A DNA stretch of 64,000 nt from an uncultured Acetatifactor sp. (GTDB lineage Bacteria; Bacillota; Clostridia; Lachnospirales; Lachnospiraceae). The position numbers and the translations under genes were made by a program. The notes beneath the pieces are model-generated. The model was not told the DNA's origin. It saw only the letters and a list, made by a program, of their open reading frames with translations, and ran no database searches. Position 1 is the first letter of the stretch; every line of letters begins with the position of its first letter. Location: positions 18,447 to 82,446 of the forward strand of contig CAJUJU010000007.1 in NCBI GenBank assembly GCA_910586835.1, written 5' to 3'. This document shows, one piece after another, positions 17,601 through 25,690 of this stretch.

Positions 17601-18863
17601 TCAGTTCTTCAGCGCTTCCCTGTAGAACTCCGCAAATTCTTCATAGCCTTCCGCCGTCAGCTGTTCCTTCTGAAACTTCTTGTTCTTGTTCATTCTTGCC
17701 ACCAGCACCTGACTGCCGTCCTGTCTGGCCTCCTGCGCCCTGCCGATGATATCGCACAGCGCCTGTCCGCCCACGCCCTTCTCAATCAGATAGGCAATCT
17801 TTTTCGGCGGCTTCGGCACCTGGAAACCGCTCTCCATCAACAGCAGAATGATCCGCTCAAACCCGATGGAAAAACCGCAGGCCGGAACGTCCTGTCCGGT
17901 GAATTTTCCCACCATCCTGTCGTATCTGCCGCCTCCTCCGCATGCCGCACCGAACTGCGGCATGGAAATCTCAAAGATCGTTCCCGTATAATAGGACATG
18001 CCCCGCACCAGCGTCGCATCGAATACCATCTTAAAATCCGCACTCCTGGTAGCGCTTACACTGTCGATAATCTCCTGAAGCCCCTCTGCCACGGAAGGCT
18101 CCAGGACACCCTCCAGCGTCTGTGCCAGGTAGGCCACCCCGTTTTCCTGCCGGCCCAGGCTGTCGTACAGTCCCAGATATTTTTTTACCGTCTCTTCCGC
18201 AAAGCCCTTCTCCAGAAGCTCTGCCTCCACGCCTTCCACGCCGATTTTATCCATCTTATCCAGCGTGATGAAAACGCTGTCGAAGGAATCCTCCGCAAAC
18301 CCGCTCCAGGCCGCCATGGCCTTTAAGATCTGCCTGTCGTTGATCCTGATCTCAAAGTCCCGGAAGCCCAGTCTGCCGAGGGTGGTGGTGGTAGCCAGGA
18401 TCAGCTCGATCTCCGCCAGGTTGGAGGCCTCCCCCAGAATGTCGATATCGCATTGGGTAAACTGGCGGTAACGGCCCCTCTGCGGCCTGTCAGCCCGCCA
18501 GACACTGCCCATTTGAAGCGCTTTGAAAGGTGCGGGCAGCTGTGCCGCATTGTTGGAATAAAAACGTACCAGCGGTACGGTCAGATCATACCGCAGACCG
18601 CTGTCCGCCACCTCCTCCTCGGTAACGGCCTGTGCCACATTCAGTTTCTCGCCTCTCTTCAATATTTTAAATATCAGCTTTTCATTGTCTCCGCCCTGTT
18701 TGCTGGTCAGATTTGCCAGGTTCTCCACACAGGGGGTCTCAATGGAGGTAAATCCGAATTTTCCGTAGGTCTCCCGGATCACGCCCGCCACATAGTCGCG
18801 AAGCTGCATCTCCTGCGGCAGAATGTCCTTCATTCCGGTGACCGGCTTTTTTGAAAGTGCCAT
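17601..18863 (-). CDS. hisS: Histidine--tRNA ligase
   Basis: 420 residues, typical for HisRS. The class II core has motif 2 with GSVWRADRPQRGRYRQFTQCD and the histidine-specific LVRGMSYYTGTIFEI; the anticodon domain follows at about 330-420. The ATG at 18863 follows AGGGAGACG. The hisS-aspS order is common in Firmicutes. The 99-bp gap to hemZ holds no T-box-like stem-loop that I can see, so expression may come from hemZ readthrough or a weak local promoter. Confidence 0.96.
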   Translation of the reverse strand: MALSKKPVTGMKDILPQEMQLRDYVAGVIRETYGKFGFTSIETPCVENLANLTSKQGGDNEKLIFKILKRGEKLNVAQAVTEEEVADSGLRYDLTVPLVRFYSNNAAQLPAPFKALQMGSVWRADRPQRGRYRQFTQCDIDILGEASNLAEIELILATTTTLGRLGFRDFEIRINDRQILKAMAAWSGFAEDSFDSVFITLDKMDKIGVEGVEAELLEKGFAEETVKKYLGLYDSLGRQENGVAYLAQTLEGVLEPSVAEGLQEIIDSVSATRSADFKMVFDATLVRGMSYYTGTIFEISMPQFGAACGGGGRYDRMVGKFTGQDVPACGFSIGFERIILLLMESGFQVPKPPKKIAYLIEKGVGGQALCDIIGRAQEARQDGSQVLVARMNKNKKFQKEQLTAEGYEEFAEFYREALKN

Positions 18864-18962
18864 CTCGTCTCCCTCTTTCTTCTATATTTTTAAACTGTTA
18901 TCATGATACTTTCTTTCCTGCTCACTGTCAATATGCAACCACCCGCAGGGAACGGGCTGCCC

Positions 18963-20507
18963 TCACAGAGAATCTCTTTCCAGGCTGCACTCCAGAGCGA
19001 AGAGCTCCCTCTTACGCTCCAGCATTTCCTCCAGCTTCTCCAGATACAGCTTCACATCCTTCACGTTTTCCCTGCGCTCGATCCTGCCGTCCGGCAGCAC
19101 CAGCTTGGTGATGCTTCCCGCCCCCAGGGCCATGACGGTCTGCACCTCCTCCATAATGAGAATATTGTACAGCCCCAGCTTCCCCTCCCTGGCATAGCCC
19201 ACATTTTCAAGGTTCCCCGACATGTTTTTCTGACGGTAGAGATAATAGGGAACCATGCCCAGTCTCGCCGCGCCCCGGGCCGCAATTTCCATGGTCTCGT
19301 CCGTATTGTGCAGCATCACCGCCCGATTCTCCTGAATCCAGCGGTTCAGCCGGGATGCCCGCTTTACGGCCAGAGAATGCACCGTCAGACTGTCCGGCGC
19401 AAGCTCCACCACCCGGTCTATGGTGCGCTGTACATCCGCCTCCAGCTCTCCCGGGAGCCCCAGGATCAGATCCATATTGATATTGTCAAAGCCAGTCTGC
19501 CGGGCCAGGGCATACGCCTCCTCCACCTGTTTCACGCTGGCATTTCTCCCTATGATGTCCAGCGTTTCCTGCTTCATGGTCTGAGGATTTACCGAAATTC
19601 TCGTCACTTTCTGCCGATACAGCACCTGTAGCTTCTCCGGGGTAATGCTGTCCGCACGGCCCGCCTCCACGGTAAATTCCTGCACCGTCGAAAAATCAAA
19701 CCGATCCTTCAGCGCCGTAATCAGGCGGTCCAGCTGTTCCGCCTCCAGGGTGGTGGGAGTGCCGCCCCCGATGTAGACACAGTCCAGCGTCCTGCCCGCA
19801 TACTGCCCCGCCACAAGATCCATCTCCCGGATCAGGCAATCTATATAGGCGTCCACGATCTTCCGATACCCCCCTATGGGAAAGGAAGTAAAGGAACAAT
19901 AGAGACAGGTGGTGGGACAGAAAGGAATGCCTACATAAAGGCTATAACCGGCTTCGCCAAAGCCTCGGCTATAACCGGCTTCGCTATACCCTCGGCTGTA
20001 TCCGGCTTCGCTATACCCTCCACGGTGCAGCCTGGACAGCAGTTCCCGCTCTCTGGCCGCGATATCCACGGAAAGCGCCGCCTTCCCGGTGCTGACAAAA
20101 TGTTTCTCCTGGTAATGCCGGATGATCTCCTCCCGGCTCCTGCCCTCCTCCAGAAATCCGTATGCAATCTTGGTGGGGCGGATCCCTGTGAGATTGCCCC
20201 AGGGAAGCTCCTTTCCCGTCTCCTTTGAAAGCACCTGGTACAGGAACTTCTTGAACCCTTCCTTCAATCTTTCCTGTGCCCGGACGCCCTCCTCCACCTC
20301 CAGACGGTATTCTCTTCCGTCTATGGCAAGTACCGCCTCTCTCCCGGAAACATTGATCCGGATCCGAGCCGCCCTTGACAGCTCCTCCCGTCTGTCCTCC
20401 CGGCTCTCGGGCGTCAGCACCGTCACCTGCTCCTCCGGAAAAAAGGACTTCACCAGGGCGTGTACATCATATTCATAGTTCTCTCGGTTCAAATCCACAA
20501 TCAACAT
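18963..20507 (-). CDS. hemZ: Oxygen-independent coproporphyrinogen III oxidase-like HemZ
   Basis: A 514-residue radical SAM enzyme of the HemN/HemZ group, which in characterised members oxidatively decarboxylates coproporphyrinogen III without oxygen. The 4Fe-4S ligands are C197, C201 and C204 (FCPTTCLYCSF). The SAM-binding GGGTPT follows. The N-terminal 160 residues, with PWGNLTGIRPTKIAYG, are the HemZ-specific extension. Directly before the cluster, residues 163-190 are three copies of a nine-residue repeat. No other haem genes are nearby, so a haem role rests on family assignment. Confidence 0.88.
   Translation of the reverse strand: MLIVDLNRENYEYDVHALVKSFFPEEQVTVLTPESREDRREELSRAARIRINVSGREAVLAIDGREYRLEVEEGVRAQERLKEGFKKFLYQVLSKETGKELPWGNLTGIRPTKIAYGFLEEGRSREEIIRHYQEKHFVSTGKAALSVDIAARERELLSRLHRGGYSEAGYSRGYSEAGYSRGFGEAGYSLYVGIPFCPTTCLYCSFTSFPIGGYRKIVDAYIDCLIREMDLVAGQYAGRTLDCVYIGGGTPTTLEAEQLDRLITALKDRFDFSTVQEFTVEAGRADSITPEKLQVLYRQKVTRISVNPQTMKQETLDIIGRNASVKQVEEAYALARQTGFDNINMDLILGLPGELEADVQRTIDRVVELAPDSLTVHSLAVKRASRLNRWIQENRAVMLHNTDETMEIAARGAARLGMVPYYLYRQKNMSGNLENVGYAREGKLGLYNILIMEEVQTVMALGAGSITKLVLPDGRIERRENVKDVKLYLEKLEEMLERKRELFALECSLERDSL
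19940..20020 (-). repeat. Three-copy 27-bp in-frame minisatellite in hemZ
   Basis: Units at 19940-19966, 19967-19993 and 19994-20020 encode GFGEAGYSL, GYSEAGYSR and GYSEAGYSR. It sits just ahead of the radical SAM cluster and keeps the frame. Confidence 0.9.
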
Positions 20508-20571
20508 TTTCTCCGCAAAACCTCCGTCCTCCCGTACTGGTTACTGCCTGCCTCCCGGTTCGTTCTCCGCA

Positions 20572-22974
20572 TCAGTCGTACAGGAAACGCAGACATCTGT
20601 AAAAGGGTTTCTTATAAGCGGGAAGGCCTCCGTACTCCTCCCTGACAAGTCTTCTGAAAAACTCCCGGGCCTCCCGCAGTTCCTCTTCCTCCGGCGCATG
20701 TTCTCCGAAGCTGCTCTTTTCCAGAAGCAGACGGAAGGCGCAGGCCGCCTCATCGTCCGCCTTCAGTCTTCCCGCGTTTCCCGCCACCCAAAGCAGCCGA
20801 CGCAGATTCCGGTACAGCAGAAACACCTTTTCCCTGTTCCCCGCTCTGCCAAACCTTCTCCGACAGCTGTTCCGGGCCAGCCGGGCCGTACCCACTACAA
20901 GCAGAACAAAACAGGACGACGCCAAAAAGCACATCAGAAAAATCCGAAAAGCCTCACTCTGCCAGAAGGCGCTCCCCGATTCAGACTTGCGCAGCTTCTG
21001 TCCCTTTTTCATATCGGGCAGAGTCCCTCCCGGATTTCCCTCCGGCCTTTCCTCCTGGTTCTCCCCCTCGCCTGTGAACTGTTCTCCCGGCCTGCCCACA
21101 GGCTTTTTGACCGGTTCCGGCAGCTCGTCCTCCGGGAGCGTTCCGGGCATCTCGTCCTCCTCCGCCTCCCCGGCTGTTTCGATATGCTCCGGTATGTCCC
21201 CCTGGGAAAAAGCGCCGGACAGCTGTCCTGACAGCTCCAGCTGCTCCATGGAATTGTCCTCTGTAAAAGCCACTGCTCCCGGTGTCATCTCCACTGGGAT
21301 CCATCCCACCCCGTCCAGATAGACCTCCGTCCAGGCATGTGCCTGCATGTCCGTAAGAACCGCCGTATAATTTCCGTCCTCATCCCTGGAAAATGTATCC
21401 GCAGACGCCGTATAGCCTGCAGCATATCTGGCCGGCACCCCCAGATACCGCAGGATCAGTACTCCCGCCGATGCAAAATGGGCGCAGTATCCCTGATGGC
21501 TTTCCAGCAGAAAATATTCCACAAAGTCCTCTCCCGTGGGCGGGCTTCCAACATCCAGATTGTAAACCGCCCTCTGTCTCAAAAAGACCAGCGTCTCTGT
21601 CACACTATCATACACGCTGCCCCCCTGAAGCTCCGATTCCTCCAGCAACGCCGTAAGCGCCGGAAACTGCTCTTTGGGATACTGGCAAAAAGTGTCGTAA
21701 ACATATTCCCTGTATCGGCTCTCCTGCAGGGCCATATCTCCCGCAAGCCCTTTCGCATCGTGATATCCTTCCGGCGCGTAGTAAGGGAACTCGTATTGGG
21801 AACTCCTTCTCTCTGCGGTCTGATCCCAGTGCACACGGTACTCCGCCGGCAGTTCTGCTCCAAAGGGATACAGACTGTAGCTTCCGGCCCCGGCAAGTTC
21901 CTCCACCCGGACAAAACCGGCGGCACCGTTCCGAAAGGCCTCGTGGGTCATATTGACCAGAATTCTGCCGCTCTCCGGCAGTTCCCATCCCTGCTCCTTA
22001 TAGTACTTTGTCAGAGACGCGTCTCTGTCCGCCCGCCACCGATCCCCGGCATAATCCTTTCCCACAAAGCCTCTCAGGTAAACTGCCCTTTCCGGCGCCT
22101 CATTCAGCGTCACGCGGTAGATTTCCTGCCATGTATACATTACGGCATTCTCTCTGGTCAGTTCTCCCGTCACATCCACGCTGCTGCCCGCTCCCGGGCC
22201 AAACGAAAAAACACTCTGTATCTGCGGAATCCATTCCTCATTAATCAACCTGCTCAGCTCCACCCGGTCTTCCAGAATCTCCTCATACGTTTTGTCAAAC
22301 ACCGGGAGCAGAAAACGCCACACTGCCATCATGATGATCCCCAGCACTGCCATATCCAGGAGCACGGCAGCCATTGCAGCCCGTTCACTCTCCCGGTACG
22401 CCTTCCTGACCACCACTGCCCCCAGTCCCAGCACACAGGGAATCAGAAACCGGTACTCCGGAAATTCATCCAGACCGCAGGATGCAATGAACCAGACGGC
22501 ATCCGCCAGCACCACAGCCGGCACATGGGAACGCAGCATCCCATACCCCAGCAGGAGAAGATAAGGCAAAAGCACCGCAAGTATGCCAAGGGTGGCAGCC
22601 CGCTCCATAAATACCGCGTCCCGCTCCATGGTCCAACCCCAGATCATTACAATTCCATATCGTTCATCCAGCCTGGAAACAGTGGACGAAAGCGCCCACG
22701 CCAGACTGTTGAGAAACGTCTTCCGGAACAAAAGCAGCACCGCGCAATAGACTGCCAGCAGCACCACAGACCGGACAAGGAAGCTTCTGTGCCTTCCCCC
22801 CAGCCAGAACACCACGGTAAAAGCACACAGAAGCAAAAGCCCGCAAAAAAACAGCCCCTCGTTCAGCACGGTCGTCCACTCCTGCAGCACAACCGTCAAA
22901 AGCGCTCCCACCGCTCCGGCAGTATTCATCAGAAACAGAACTATGGAAAAAAGCAGGCTCTTATTATTCTTCAT
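20572..22974 (-). CDS. Transglutaminase-core membrane protein
   Basis: An 800-residue protein: several membrane helices in the first 225 residues, an extracytoplasmic part with a transglutaminase-like core, one more helix at about 660-685 and a cytoplasmic tail. In the core, C497 (QGYCAHFASAG) and H547 (AHAWTEVY) are present. The third position is E562 in WIPVEMTPG, where the classical triad has Asp. The ATG at 22974 overlaps the DUF58 stop and is preferred to a long upstream extension. With the MoxR and DUF58 genes it forms a very common trio, probably a chaperone-like ATPase with an exported partner. The substrate is unknown. Confidence 0.85.
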   Translation of the reverse strand: MKNNKSLLFSIVLFLMNTAGAVGALLTVVLQEWTTVLNEGLFFCGLLLLCAFTVVFWLGGRHRSFLVRSVVLLAVYCAVLLLFRKTFLNSLAWALSSTVSRLDERYGIVMIWGWTMERDAVFMERAATLGILAVLLPYLLLLGYGMLRSHVPAVVLADAVWFIASCGLDEFPEYRFLIPCVLGLGAVVVRKAYRESERAAMAAVLLDMAVLGIIMMAVWRFLLPVFDKTYEEILEDRVELSRLINEEWIPQIQSVFSFGPGAGSSVDVTGELTRENAVMYTWQEIYRVTLNEAPERAVYLRGFVGKDYAGDRWRADRDASLTKYYKEQGWELPESGRILVNMTHEAFRNGAAGFVRVEELAGAGSYSLYPFGAELPAEYRVHWDQTAERRSSQYEFPYYAPEGYHDAKGLAGDMALQESRYREYVYDTFCQYPKEQFPALTALLEESELQGGSVYDSVTETLVFLRQRAVYNLDVGSPPTGEDFVEYFLLESHQGYCAHFASAGVLILRYLGVPARYAAGYTASADTFSRDEDGNYTAVLTDMQAHAWTEVYLDGVGWIPVEMTPGAVAFTEDNSMEQLELSGQLSGAFSQGDIPEHIETAGEAEEDEMPGTLPEDELPEPVKKPVGRPGEQFTGEGENQEERPEGNPGGTLPDMKKGQKLRKSESGSAFWQSEAFRIFLMCFLASSCFVLLVVGTARLARNSCRRRFGRAGNREKVFLLYRNLRRLLWVAGNAGRLKADDEAACAFRLLLEKSSFGEHAPEEEELREAREFFRRLVREEYGGLPAYKKPFYRCLRFLYD

Positions 22975-23956
22975 ACGCACATTGCTCTCCCAGATATAAT
23001 CTGCCGTCCGCCTCCAGATGACAGCCCCGCAGCCGCTGTCCAAGCGCCTCCTCCGACTGCAGCTTCCCCACTTTCTCCACACACAGAAGCTGTCTGATAC
23101 AGGAAAGCACATCCCCCGTCGACTCGATCCTGCTTCCGCAGAGACTTCCTGCCTGCACCCAGCTCACCTGAAACCCGCCCATGTCCTGCCCCACCATAAA
23201 CAACAGCAGCGAAAAGGCCTTATCCAGAAAAAGATCCCTCTTTTCCTCCGACTGCAGTTCCTCTGTCATATGTAAAAACAGATTCAAACCGCTCTCCGGC
23301 TGAAAGTCCCTGACCTGCAGCTCCTCCGCTCTGGCCGTCAGCTTCCAGTGCACGCTTCTCAGACTATCCCCGGGGCGATAGTCCCTGACCAGATAGTCTC
23401 CGTCTTCCCCGTCCTGATACATCCTCATACAATTGACCAGAAACTCCGCCTCATCCGGGCGCACCGGCGCGGCAATCGGCAAAATCCAGACCGACAGATT
23501 CCCCTTTTTTCTCACCGGCAGGGCAAACAGACCCAGACAGTCAAAAATCCTGGCGCCCGTTACCCTGAAACGGGCTTGTCCGCAGTGCTTCGCCTCAAAG
23601 TCAAGATCAAAGGGCCGTACCCTGCCGCCCACTCCATGCAGACGGCCCCGCTGATTCGTTCTGCCGCTCCCCGGCGCCTCTTCCGAAAGCTTCACCTGCA
23701 CTCCGGCGACAGGCAGCAATCCCCTGTTCACCGCCTTCACCGGAAGCCTGATGTATTCGCCCCGGCCCACGAAAACCGTAGACTCCTCCAGCTCCACGCT
23801 GCAAAACGGAGCTCTCACAAGCAGAAAAACCAGGCATACCGCCGGAATTACCAGCAGAATGCCCAGCAAAAAACGCAGTCCCTGAAAGGTGTAGAGCAGC
23901 ATGATCCAGACACAGGCCACCACTGTCAGAATGTAAAGAATTTTCCGTATCATCAT
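22964..23956 (-). CDS. DUF58 protein (MoxR partner)
   Basis: 330 residues with two N-terminal membrane helices (about 5-45) and a soluble part holding the DUF58 signature YRPGDSLRSVHWKLTAR near 195-210. DUF58 proteins have a von Willebrand A-like fold and occur beside MoxR ATPases. The ATG at 23956 follows the moxR stop with no gap, and the 3' end overlaps the transglutaminase gene by 11 bp, so the three are translated together. Confidence 0.88.
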   Translation of the reverse strand: MMIRKILYILTVVACVWIMLLYTFQGLRFLLGILLVIPAVCLVFLLVRAPFCSVELEESTVFVGRGEYIRLPVKAVNRGLLPVAGVQVKLSEEAPGSGRTNQRGRLHGVGGRVRPFDLDFEAKHCGQARFRVTGARIFDCLGLFALPVRKKGNLSVWILPIAAPVRPDEAEFLVNCMRMYQDGEDGDYLVRDYRPGDSLRSVHWKLTARAEELQVRDFQPESGLNLFLHMTEELQSEEKRDLFLDKAFSLLLFMVGQDMGGFQVSWVQAGSLCGSRIESTGDVLSCIRQLLCVEKVGKLQSEEALGQRLRGCHLEADGRLYLGEQCAYEE

Positions 23957-24913
23957 CTAATACTTCTCTCCGGGCTTCGGCTCCGGGACACGCCGCAGAA
24001 TCTCCTCCAAAAGCTCCGCCGCCGTCCTCTCGTTCAGCTTCGCCTTCTGGTTCAGTCGAATGCGGTGGATTCCCACATCCGGAAGCGCTTTTTTAACGTC
24101 CCCGGGCACCACATAATCCCTGTCCTGCAAAAAGGCGTAAGCCTGCGCCATCCTGCCCAGGGCCAACGTACCCCTGGGGCTCAATCCCAGCTCCAGATGT
24201 TCATGCGCTCTGGTGGCATCCGCCAGCGAAACCAGATACCGATAGATCGTGTCATGGATGTAGATCTTCTCTGTCTCCGCCTGCATCTGCAGCAGACACG
24301 CCGGATCCGCCGCCGGCTCCACACTGTCCAAGGGTCTGTTTCCATGTCTGCTTTTCAAAAGAGCCACCTCGTCCTCCACGGAAGGATAGCCCATGCTGAT
24401 ACAGATGAGAAACCTGTCCATCTGCGCCTCCGGCAGACGCTGGGTCCCGGAAGCGCCTACGGGATTCTGCGTGGCCAGCACGACGAAGGGTTTCGGCACC
24501 TGTCGGGTCACCCCGTCCACGGTCACGCTCCCCTCTTCCATCACCTCCAGAAGCGCGGACTGTGTCTTTGGGGACGTTCTGTTGATCTCATCGGCCAGCA
24601 GCAGATTGCACATGACCACACCGGGATAATAGACAAACTTGCCGGTCTCCTTCCGGTACATGGAAAACCCTGTGATATCCGCAGGCATCACATCCGGCGT
24701 AAACTGTATCCTGTTGGACTGCAGGCCGAAAGCCCGTGAAAAAGCGATGGCCATCTCTGTCTTGCCCACTCCGGGCACATCCTCCAGAAGCACATTTCCC
24801 CCTGCCAGGACAGCAGCCATCACCTTTTCGATACAATCGTCCTTCCCAACAATTACCTTCCTGACCTCATCCATCACAAGACGGGCCATTCTGCTCTTTT
24901 CTTCCACTGTCAA
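23957..24913 (-). CDS. MoxR-family AAA+ ATPase
   Basis: 318 residues, the standard length. Walker A is EDVPGVGKT (44-52) and Walker B is LLLADEINRTSPKTQSALLE, followed by the sensor region FVVLATQNPV and an arginine-finger segment. MoxR ATPases are thought to act as chaperones that insert metals or fold protein complexes with DUF58 or VWA partners. The likely start is TTG at 24913 behind GGGGAG. A GTG two codons later is possible. Confidence 0.9.
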   Translation of the reverse strand: MTVEEKSRMARLVMDEVRKVIVGKDDCIEKVMAAVLAGGNVLLEDVPGVGKTEMAIAFSRAFGLQSNRIQFTPDVMPADITGFSMYRKETGKFVYYPGVVMCNLLLADEINRTSPKTQSALLEVMEEGSVTVDGVTRQVPKPFVVLATQNPVGASGTQRLPEAQMDRFLICISMGYPSVEDEVALLKSRHGNRPLDSVEPAADPACLLQMQAETEKIYIHDTIYRYLVSLADATRAHEHLELGLSPRGTLALGRMAQAYAFLQDRDYVVPGDVKKALPDVGIHRIRLNQKAKLNERTAAELLEEILRRVPEPKPGEKY

Positions 24914-24978
24914 AAACCTTTCTCCCCATCCGCGCCCTGCCGCCCCACGGCAGACGCAGACTGTCTCTGAAGTTTGTC

Positions 24979-25641
24979 CTACGCCAGAAAAGGATTGTAT
25001 TCCTTCTCATGGCCGATGTCCGTCCTCTCGCCGTGACCCGGATAGACCTTTGTCTCATCCGGCAGGACAAACAGTTTGTCCTTTATGGATCTCACCAGCG
25101 TTCCCATGCTTCCCGTGGGAAAATCCGTTCTTCCCACGGACTCCGCAAACAGCGTATCCCCTGCCAGCAGGATACCTGCCTCCTGAACATAATAGCAGCA
25201 GCCTCCCGCCGTGTGCCCCGGCGTGGCAATCACCTGAAAATCCATGCCGGCCAGACAAAGCTTCTGCCCGTCCTTCACATACTCATCGGCAAAGGTGGAA
25301 CAGGGTCTTCCCGCCTGCTCAGACACATTTTTGTGCACATCCCGCAGAAGCTCCCGCTCTGCCTCATGGGCATACGCCTTCACCTGCTCCGTTCCGTCAG
25401 CCTCCGCCGCCCCGTTCACCGCGTTCCGCAGGGCGTCCAGCCCCCAGATATGGTCAAAATGCCCGTGGGTCAGTAGAATCCCCGCCACACGAAAACCGTT
25501 TTTCTGCAGGGCATCATAGATCCTTGTCCCCTGATCCGCCGGATCCACCACAACACATTCCTGCGCCCCGTCCCGATACAAAAAATAACAGTTGGTCTGG
25601 CATACTCCCATGACCATACGCCCGATCTTAATCTCTCCCAT
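24979..25641 (-). CDS. MBL-fold metallo-hydrolase (glyoxalase II-like)
   Basis: A 220-residue metallo-beta-lactamase-fold hydrolase with metal ligands in THGHFDH (58-64), GHTAGG, GDTLF and YPGHGE. The short hydrolase form without the C-terminal glyoxalase II helices fits the YcbL-like group, often thioester hydrolases. The ATG at 25641 follows GGAAAG. It sits after rel, perhaps in the same transcript. The substrate is not known from sequence. Confidence 0.85.
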   Translation of the reverse strand: MGEIKIGRMVMGVCQTNCYFLYRDGAQECVVVDPADQGTRIYDALQKNGFRVAGILLTHGHFDHIWGLDALRNAVNGAAEADGTEQVKAYAHEAERELLRDVHKNVSEQAGRPCSTFADEYVKDGQKLCLAGMDFQVIATPGHTAGGCCYYVQEAGILLAGDTLFAESVGRTDFPTGSMGTLVRSIKDKLFVLPDETKVYPGHGERTDIGHEKEYNPFLA

Positions 25642-25690
25642 TGCTTTCCTTTCTGCCGCCCGAAAATCAATGCGCGAATCAGCGCTTCCC

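Noticed and set aside
18864..18962. T-box leader ahead of hisS-aspS
   Set aside because: The gap is only 99 bp and lacks the specifier stem-loop, T-box sequence and terminator.
19940..20020. CRISPR array
   Set aside because: The units are contiguous with no spacers and are inside the hemZ reading frame.
21337..23097. 586-codon frame opposite the transglutaminase gene
   Set aside because: Antisense shadow with no ribosome site and unnatural composition.
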